Source: Trichomonas vaginalis G3 (taxonomy: Eukaryota; Parabasalia; Trichomonadida; Trichomonadidae). From it: a stretch of DNA of 64,000 bases. The DNA lies in contig NC_067206.1 of assembly GCF_026262505.1 (NCBI RefSeq), positions 7,592,879 through 7,656,878 of the forward strand, given 5' to 3'. Shown here in pieces: positions 57,831 through 64,000 of this stretch (within the stretch, counting starts at the first letter, position 1; the number at the start of each line of letters is the position of its first letter). The notes under the pieces were generated by a model that was not told the origin of the DNA, did no database searches, and saw nothing but the letters and a program-made list of their open reading frames with translations. The translations under genes and the position numbers were made by a program.

Positions 57831-58161
57831 TAACGACTGCTTAAAAGACTACTTGCGCAAGGTAATGAAGCCCAAGGTCAAGTTCATCTCTATTTCTGGA
57901 AGGTCTACACTTCAGCTCGAGACTTCGACTGGAATTCCAATTCAAATACCAGTCGGGACAGCCTACAATGACATAAAGGACGCCAAAAGAGAAGCTCTTG
58001 TTAAGTTCCTAAACAAACGTCCTTGGATAAAAATACCAAACAAGGAGAACCCCCTACCCCATATGAAATTGGCAATTCAGTCTCTCCTTCACTTCTCGGG
58101 TCAGCCGTTCTACATAACCTGTGAAGGCGACATTCAGCCAGTTCTTCAGCCAGTTCAGTAA
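57775..58161 (+). CDS. Polinton part: small protein, unknown
   Basis: 128 aa from ATG 57,775 (MEELGMQERLDEAIYL), a small alpha/beta domain. Its first residues resemble those of a short plus-strand frame at 55,708 in the other copy of the duplicated segment. Confidence 0.55.
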   Translation: MEELGMQERLDEAIYLIEINDCLKDYLRKVMKPKVKFISISGRSTLQLETSTGIPIQIPVGTAYNDIKDAKREALVKFLNKRPWIKIPNKENPLPHMKLAIQSLLHFSGQPFYITCEGDIQPVLQPVQ

Positions 58162-58281
58162 ACATCTCATTTTAACTTCACTTTTTTATGTTTTTACGCT
58201 ATGAAGAAGAAGCCTTCTGGTAAGTTTCTTATAGCCATATACATGGCACGCTTTGAGTAAAAACATTTTTTTCATTTTTGA

Positions 58282-58866
58282 ATGAAGCAAGTTAAATTCG
58301 TCCCACACCAAACTCAATGGACCGATGAAGAGTTTCAAGCTATAGTTGAAGGTGTTGAGAACGACATAGACGGCGAACTTGAAGGAGCTCAAATCACAAT
58401 TGCAACCAAAATTGCAGAAGTCAAGGAACAGATAGCTCCACTTAAAGCTACCAAAGCTACTCTTGACCTCATGGATAGTTACCGTTTAGATGTCAAGAGT
58501 GGAATAAGACAATTAAAATTAAAACTTCTAAACTACGAAGCTATACTCCAAAAGTTAGCAGAAATGAGAAGACTTTACCAGAGCTACTTACATGTAAGGG
58601 ACTTACCTTCAAGCAGTCCGACCAAAGATGAATTTGTTGACATTGTCCCAATTTTGTCCGAAAGTCAGCTCAGATGTTTCGAACTGCTCCCAACATATCC
58701 AGAATATGAACGTTTGCCTGAACTCTTCCGCAATCTCAAAAAACGTTTTTTGGTTCTCATGTTCGAAACTTTTATCGGAAGAGACAACAAACGTTCAGAA
58801 GAAGAACAAGATATTATTTTAAACTTGTTGTATGACTTAACCGTCATAACAAGCTTTTTGAAGTAA
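58282..58866 (+). CDS. Polinton part: helical protein, unknown
   Basis: 194 aa (MKQVKFVPHQTQWTDEEF), mostly helical with a coiled-coil-like centre (residues 45-110). Same strand and orientation as its neighbours. No family recognised. Confidence 0.6.
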   Translation: MKQVKFVPHQTQWTDEEFQAIVEGVENDIDGELEGAQITIATKIAEVKEQIAPLKATKATLDLMDSYRLDVKSGIRQLKLKLLNYEAILQKLAEMRRLYQSYLHVRDLPSSSPTKDEFVDIVPILSESQLRCFELLPTYPEYERLPELFRNLKKRFLVLMFETFIGRDNKRSEEEQDIILNLLYDLTVITSFLK

Positions 58867-58898
58867 AACCGTCATTCTCAAACCACTTCATTTTTTCG

Positions 58899-59595
58899 AT
58901 GTCCGAACAAGCACCGAAGCCAAACTCAATGGCAGATGTCCTTTCAAGGTTGCCAGACAAGCGCCCAGTTCAAATTCAAATTGCCCAATTGAACGCTCAT
59001 CTGACAACCACCATTAAGACTATCCAAAGTAGTCTTATGGAAGAGATAACCAATCTCAAAGTCGAAGTCCTCACGAACCAAGCTTCCAATAAGAAAGTCC
59101 TGAACGATTTCGCGGAAACCTTGCGCCAATACAACATAGAGAACCAAAACCTTGCCAGACTCATCTACCGTTTCTTCGAAGAGATAGACGCCATCTGGAA
59201 GGTACTCGGAAAGGACAGAACATGCAACACCGTACTTCGTGAGTACCAAATTGAAGAAGGAATTTTCGAGGAAGAAGAGAAACACGAAGAAGAAGAGGAA
59301 GAAGAAGAGAAACACGAAGAAAAGGAAGTTTGGGCAACCCTTGTTGCCGATGACGGTTATGAAATTTCCCAACCCTACCCATACAAAATCCGCAACAAGG
59401 AGACCGGCAAGGTTCTTACCCCAGTCCTCAACAACTTGGGACACTTGAGCCTTACTTCGGAATTACGGTACAATTTCCATGGGAAGGCTTGTCGGTATGC
59501 AATGGGTTCCAAATCCAAACAAGAAGACGAAGGTCAGACACATTGACGGTGACAAGCTCAACAACCGTAAGGAGAACCTCGAGTGGTTCTAAGAG
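58899..59595 (+). pseudogene. Polinton part: coiled coil plus NUMOD4/HNH-like region
   Basis: An N-terminal helical/coiled-coil part (MSEQAPKPNSMADVL) is followed by a Glu-rich linker (59,265-59,320). NUMOD4-like sequence with EISQPYPYKIRNKETGKVL then leads to an HNH-type segment HIDGDKLNNRKENLEW near 59,545-59,590. NUMOD4-HNH proteins are homing-type nucleases common in viruses. The coiled-coil head attached to it is unusual. Confidence 0.55.
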
Positions 59596-59641
59596 TAAAA
59601 AAATTTTATTTTAGGGGGAAACCCCGAGTAAATTTAAGTTT

Positions 59642-59914
59642 TTAGTTGCATAAGTAGCTTAAATTAATGGCATTTGCAAAATAGTTCCTGACCTCTGAAT
59701 TGGACTCTTTCGTCATCCCAGTTGCGTAGGAGGTCGTCCCAGAGGAGTTGGAGAATTGCCAATCCAAGGACGATTTGTCCTCCCAGGCATTGAGGATGTA
59801 CTGCTCGTAGAGTCTCATGACCTCTGCCTTGCACCAGACACCCTCTCCCTTGGAACGTAAGGCTTCTTCGAAGTGCTCGAATGCGATTGGCTGCTTGACC
59901 ATCTGAAATGACAC
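59642..59914 (-). pseudogene. Polinton part: short minus-strand coding remnant
   Basis: Reads MVKQPIAFEHFEEALRSKGE and a Trp/Leu-rich end. Small and unrecognised. Confidence 0.35.
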
Positions 59915-59932
59915 TTTTTGTCCGTTTGGTCA

Positions 59933-60040
59933 ATGTTTGTGTCTCGTGCCATAGTCGACGAAAATACAAACAAACAGGTTATATATGAGTTTGAGACCAA
60001 GAATGGTGTAACTCGACCTGTCCGATTCAAATTCGAATAA
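59933..60040 (+). CDS. Polinton part: possible 35-codon gene
   Basis: ATG to TAA frame MFVSRAIVDENTNKQVIYEF..., a plausible small beta-rich peptide followed directly by a T/A-rich tail. It is too short to be sure. Confidence 0.25.
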   Translation: MFVSRAIVDENTNKQVIYEFETKNGVTRPVRFKFE

Positions 60041-60049
60041 AAATTTTTT

Positions 60050-62192
60050 ATTCATGCAATGTTTTATTTCTGTGCCGTCTTCAAGTATGCCCCAGTACTT
60101 ACGCTTGGAGAGGACATGAACTTCGGTGAAAATTTTGTCCAATTTGAATTGACCCATCTTTTCACCGACTAAACCCATTTCAATGAGTTTGTTATAGCCT
60201 TCTCGTTCGTCATGAGCGCATCGATGTTCTCATAGTATACCTTCACTTTGGATTTAACCTCGGAGAAGAATTTGTTGTAGTTGTCAAGGACTGCCTTTGC
60301 GAACTGAGGATAAGACCAATGTTCGACAATAGGTTTTACTGTGGTTACTAAGCCATTTTGACCTTCGGTGAACTCGTATTTCAAAACAAAAGGAGAAAAC
60401 CTTTCAACAAAGTTGTCGACCTTCTCATAGTGTTTACTCTTCATCTTTTGAGGTTTCTTAATGGAATATCCCCATGTCGAATTCATAAGCAATTTGAGTG
60501 TCATTGCAAGTTTGGGATTTGAAGCTTTCCTAATATCATACAGTTGTTGTATGACTTTTCCAACTGTATAGTTCCTTCCCGGGAACTCACCATTTCGTTT
60601 GGAATTCCAGTCGGATATATTGGACGAACCTCATGTACGCAGCGTTAAGGTCGACATAGTATATCTTTTCATATGAGTCGAACTTGTCGCATCCAATGGG
60701 TCCAGTTTGTGGAAATTCAAGTGAGTCTCTTATCTTCTGAGAAACCTCGCCTGTTATCTCATAAACATCGTCAAAGCAACCTGTTTCATATAAAACCTTC
60801 TGACCTAACTCAGATGCTCTCCAATACAATTTGACGTCGATTGGATTTCTCAATGGAAGTTTGTTTATAGCATCTTGAAGTTCTTGCAACCTCATTGGAA
60901 GTTCTTCTGGTTCAGGTTGGTATCCGAACAATCCAACTCCTTTTGGAGCTGTGTACTTCTTTTGTGCTATAACCTTGTCTGGAACAACTTTTGGTCTTAC
61001 CAACAATGAAAAGTTTGTTTCGTCTTTTGGTACAAAAGTTTCTGTCAGCTTGTCATCTGGAATTGGTTCCAACAAGCCTTTCTCGAAAAGAATGTTAACA
61101 GCTCTGACAATGTTGCACTTGCCTTTTCCGAACAATGGGTTTGTAAGACTTTCGTTCAACATGAAGTGGTTGTGGACAAGTACAATCTTCAATCATGGCA
61201 ATTTGAAGTCAACAACATAGTCGTCATGTGAAGAACCTTTCTCAGTCGGAATGTTAACTCGGATATTGACATTTGCCAACGGTGCAACTTTTGACAATTG
61301 ACCTCTGAGAATGTACCTTGTTTTCACACATGACTCAAGATACTTCATTTTCTCATCTGTAACAAGACCAGAGTTCCTGAGACATGTAAGAATACAAGGT
61401 TCATTGACAATTGTTTCAATTGAATTGTAAATTCCATACCTTGTCAAGTCAATGTCAGACTTATTTCTGAAGGGAAGTATCCAGCATGTTGTCTGACTGC
61501 TTGAGGGTTAGGTTGGTACCATTCAAACTTGACACTTGCAATCCTTCAATTGCATTCAAAATGTCTGAGTCGGAGTCAAACATTTGTTCTCTCTTTGTAG
61601 TCTTGAAAGCGTCAAGAAGTTGTGCGGCTGTTGTGACATTGCCATGTGCATAGTATATATGACCATCTAAATCTGTTACGGTTAATCTGAGATTGTATCC
61701 TTTCTTATTTCCGTCTTGAATTGCAGCAAGTACACCCATGAAGCCTTCTTTGTTCTTTCCTTCGTCAAAATTTACTGTAAAGGTTCGACCAGAAGTAATT
61801 TTACTTCTAACTTCACGATACTTCTCATATGCATATCTTGTTCTTTCCATGGGAGCATGTGCGTCTTCACCCTTCCTTTTTTCCTCTCAAGGATGCAATT
61901 GTTCGTCATGTTTCCAGTAGAATCTGGCAAAGCCGTCGTGTCCTTCAATCTGAGGCTCAGTAACATCGAAAGGCATGTCCATAAGACGCTCTTCTTCTAA
62001 CCTCTCTAGTCTGTTTGGATAATTTGCGCGTGCTGTTTCTAAGTCCATTTCGTAGCGAAGACCAGACAATTTGTCATAGACTTTTATGGGTCTTCCCTTC
62101 CTATATTTAAACTTCTTTGAAACTCTCCAACCATATCTTTCTAACTCTGCTTTTATTCTAGCAGACCTTCTGTCCATTCTATACGGGGGCAT
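60050..62192 (-). pseudogene. Polinton part: protein-primed DNA polymerase B region
   Basis: Minus-strand region containing family-B polymerase landmarks in the right order. A motif A-type KIYYVDLNAAYM lies near 60,650, a motif B-type KLLMNSTWGYSIKKP near 60,480 and a C-terminal KYWGILEDGTEIKHCM near 60,080. The basic N-terminal part starts MPPYRMDRRSARIKAEL. This is the element's own replicative polymerase type. Confidence 0.8.
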
Positions 62193-62221
62193 TTTTATAA
62201 AAATAAAAAAATGTTTTTTCT

Positions 62222-62641
62222 TTACTTTACATAACCACCTGCTGCTATAAGTCTTTGACGCCAACCCATACCAGCTAATGAAGGTTGACTTGGTTTAGTC
62301 TCCAAACTAAACTTTGGTTTTGGCTTCCCTTCAGTTTTTGGTTTTTCTTCTTCTATTGGTTTTTCGTCACTTTTCGGTTCCTCTGACTTTACTTCACTTG
62401 CAGGAACAGTTGTGTCGTCAACATCTTCATAAATATCATATGCCATTTGTTTTTGTTTTCCTTTCAACTTTTTGTGTTTGTTGTAAAGTTTAGAATATTT
62501 CGACTCTAAGTCAATGAGATGTTCTATAATGAACTGTTGGTCAGTGAAGTAAACTTTTCCATCTGTTGTCTCGAAAGCTCCTTCAGACTTCAATATTTTA
62601 TTTGTGAGAGTTGTTTCTTTTTGAGATACTTGCCGTTCCAT
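62222..62641 (-). CDS. Polinton part: small acidic protein, unknown
   Basis: 139 aa from the ATG at 62,641 (MERQVSQKETTLTNKI). It has a helical middle, a Glu/Lys/Pro-rich linker and the C-terminus GMGWRQRLIAAGGYVK. It sits just upstream of the polymerase region on the same strand. Confidence 0.5.
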   Translation of the reverse strand: MERQVSQKETTLTNKILKSEGAFETTDGKVYFTDQQFIIEHLIDLESKYSKLYNKHKKLKGKQKQMAYDIYEDVDDTTVPASEVKSEEPKSDEKPIEEEKPKTEGKPKPKFSLETKPSQPSLAGMGWRQRLIAAGGYVK

Positions 62642-62692
62642 TTTTATGAAAAGTGACTTTGTAGTTAGAGTTTGTATTTCCAGACCTGGCAC

Positions 62693-63010
62693 TTTCTATT
62701 ATTGAATTTTTCTCTTCATCTGTAAGTTCTTTGACAGGTTTTGACAATGGTTCTGACTTTTTGTTTGTGTGTCAATCTACCGTTTCAACTTCTTCGGTCA
62801 TTTCTCTCAGTAAAAAATTTTAGTTTGGTTTGTTTTCAACTGGTTGTTTAGGTTTTTTAAGTCGGTCTAAAACTTCTTGAGGTATAGGAAGAACTTGACA
62901 AACACGTGGTTGTGTAACTGCTGGAAGCCGACAAATCATCTTGAGCCCATTTGTCTCAATGCTGTATTGTTCATTTCATCTCAGTAAAAAAATTTACATT
63001 CCCCACGTTT
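62693..63010. other. Polinton stretch without a clear gene
   Basis: Minus-strand fragments that look protein-like in short pieces only; nothing is assignable. Confidence 0.4.
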
Positions 63011-63390
63011 GAGGCGGTGAGTTGGTTGTTGTTTACCCACTGTTGTGCATGGTTTATCCTCTGTTAAAGAATCTTTCACCTTGGTCCATGTTAGTGTCTG
63101 CTTGGTTATAGTAGTCATTTGCTTTGTTATAGTAGTTTCCTGCTTGTCTTCCTACATTGTCCATCCATCCTTGAACTTTTCCTCTTGTTTCAGGATTTGG
63201 AATAAGATTTGCTGCATTCGTGCTACATCCCAACCTTTCTGTACAGTTTGTATAATAGGTTGTGCTTTCTCTTTCAGTATACTAATGTACTCAAAATCTT
63301 CCTTCCAATTCCAAATGCACCTCTGGCTAGTGTTCCCACTGCGGGTAAAAATCTAGATGCGACTCCTGCTAATGCGCCAAATAAACCCAT
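63011..63390 (-). pseudogene. Polinton part: small Gly/Ala-rich, virion-like protein region
   Basis: Begins MGLFGALAGVASRFLP, an amphipathic Gly/Ala-rich head. It later carries a stretch rich in Asn/Tyr/Gln (NYYNKANDYYNQAD). Small proteins with such heads occur as membrane-active minor virion proteins in adenovirus-like lineages; the link is by appearance only. Confidence 0.4.
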
Positions 63391-63432
63391 TTCTTATGGG
63401 TTATAAAATGACGAATTCAAACAAGGACCCCT

Positions 63433-64000
63433 ATGTTTTCTAAAGCGACAAAGAAAGCACTCATGGTAAAAATCTTTAGTTCAACACCAAATGCTTGGTT
63501 TATGGATATCTTGGAAAACATTCCGAGGTATAGAGAAGACGGACAATACTGGCTAATATTTGTTGGTCAAACACAAGATACTGTGAAGCCATACCATTAT
63601 GGTCCAAAAATATTTTAGATGTGAAAACTGCTTTGACAATATTCGTTGACAAATACCATCCAACAAAACTGACATCTGACTGTGAAAGTTCTTTCAAATC
63701 AGACGATATTAAAAACTATCTGCGTTCAAAAATGTAAACAATATTTCATTGTCGACCAAAACCATTCTGCTCTTGGTGTCATTGACAGTTGTATAAAAAT
63801 CTTAAGAGACTTAATCAACCACAAGGTGGTGAGGTAGATGAAATGTCATATGACGACAAATACAGACACTTCTCCATGGCAAAGATGAGACAAGTTTTAA
63901 AATTTACAATAGCCGTAAACAAAAAGGTTTGGGAAACCACTCCCCCGAAGAAATGAAAAAACCCTGACTTAGAGAAAGACTATATATTTAATAGTTTAGT
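63433..64000 (+). pseudogene. Polinton part: retroviral-type integrase region, cut by window end
   Basis: Recognisable DDE-integrase pieces: FVDKYHPTKLTSDCESSFKS near 63,640-63,700 and YFIVDQNHSALGVIDSCIKI near 63,740-63,810. The NHSALGVIDxxI pattern is typical of Polinton integrases. The gene runs on beyond the window, consistent with the element's right terminus lying just outside. Confidence 0.7.

Larger units (their letters stand above)
45068..64000. mobile_element. Polinton (Maverick), left end and about 19 kb; right end outside window
   Basis: A self-synthesising DNA transposon/virus-like fossil. It is recognised by the family's core set: protein-primed DNA polymerase B, retroviral-type integrase, FtsK/HerA packaging ATPase and double-jelly-roll major capsid protein, plus a minor-capsid candidate. 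It also carries an SF3 helicase, KilA-N and HNH-like genes. No adenain-type protease was recognised. Its left boundary is set at the change from an A19 run to GC-rich, hairpin-forming sequence; the true terminal base and target duplication need the missing right end. The element is broken, with roughly ten or more breaks over the visible part, but most parts remain readable. This suggests a fairly recent insertion. Trichomonas vaginalis is known to carry thousands of such copies. Confidence 0.9.

Noticed and set aside
45068-64000. Casposon, Tlr1 or virophage identity for the large element
   Set aside because: Polymerase B together with retroviral-type integrase, packaging ATPase and capsid genes fits a Polinton better; no Cas1-like gene was seen.
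45068-64000. Adenain-type maturation protease expected in Polintons
   Set aside because: No convincing His-Asp/Glu-Cys protease pattern was recognised; it may be in the missing right part or too diverged to see by eye.

Overview
The window looks like nuclear DNA of a trichomonad, most likely Trichomonas vaginalis or a close relative. The grounds are long intronless genes (one frame of 12.3 kb), very AT-rich spacers, several start codons preceded at 10-22 nt by a TCA(+1)YW-type initiator, and a large Polinton/Maverick element. The species is inferred; no species-diagnostic locus is present.

Host region, about 1-45,067. On the plus strand: the 3' part of a VPS33 (Sec1/Munc18) gene, a multi-pass membrane protein resembling GPI mannosyltransferase II (PIG-V), and a complete single-headed axonemal dynein heavy chain. 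On the minus strand: a bacterial-looking MdoB/OpgB-type phosphoglycerol transferase and a 1.4-kb-codon alpha-solenoid protein. The solenoid gene is separated by only about 56 bp from a divergent eIF4G-like (MIF4G) gene. Next come a gene-free stretch filled by a fold-back element, a tandem DEDDy exonuclease protein whose second copy is degenerate, a 1,263-aa coiled-coil protein, and a small repeat protein laid out like a multi-peptide precursor. A giant BEACH-WD40-FYVE-like (ALFY-type) gene closes the region on the minus strand. These are mostly housekeeping, trafficking and motility genes, not an operon; each probably has its own promoter.

Two host features stand out. The first (25,805-27,368) is a 1.56-kb palindromic element with 23-bp terminal inverted repeats and a possible 4-bp target duplication. 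Its interior is a chain of ten successive hairpins, with the outermost pairs mirrored left to right. The second (34,490-35,179) is a secreted-looking protein in which acidic NAEE/SDDD-type linkers alternate with cationic, hydrophobic, helix-like segments, the layout of an antimicrobial or pore-forming peptide precursor.

From about 45,068 to the end of the window lies a Polinton (Maverick), treated here as a fossil. Readable parts are a Q-rich structural protein, double-jelly-roll major capsid protein, candidate minor capsid protein, superfamily 3 helicase, FtsK/HerA packaging ATPase, KilA-N/T5orf172 protein, NUMOD4/HNH-like protein, protein-primed DNA polymerase B, a Gly/Ala-rich small protein, the beginning of a retroviral-type integrase and a dozen small unknown genes. 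It is broken, with on the order of ten or more breaks, but still legible, so probably fairly young. Its right end is outside the window. Within it are a 22-bp tandem repeat, a duplicated divergent promoter segment and a pair of near-identical hairpins.
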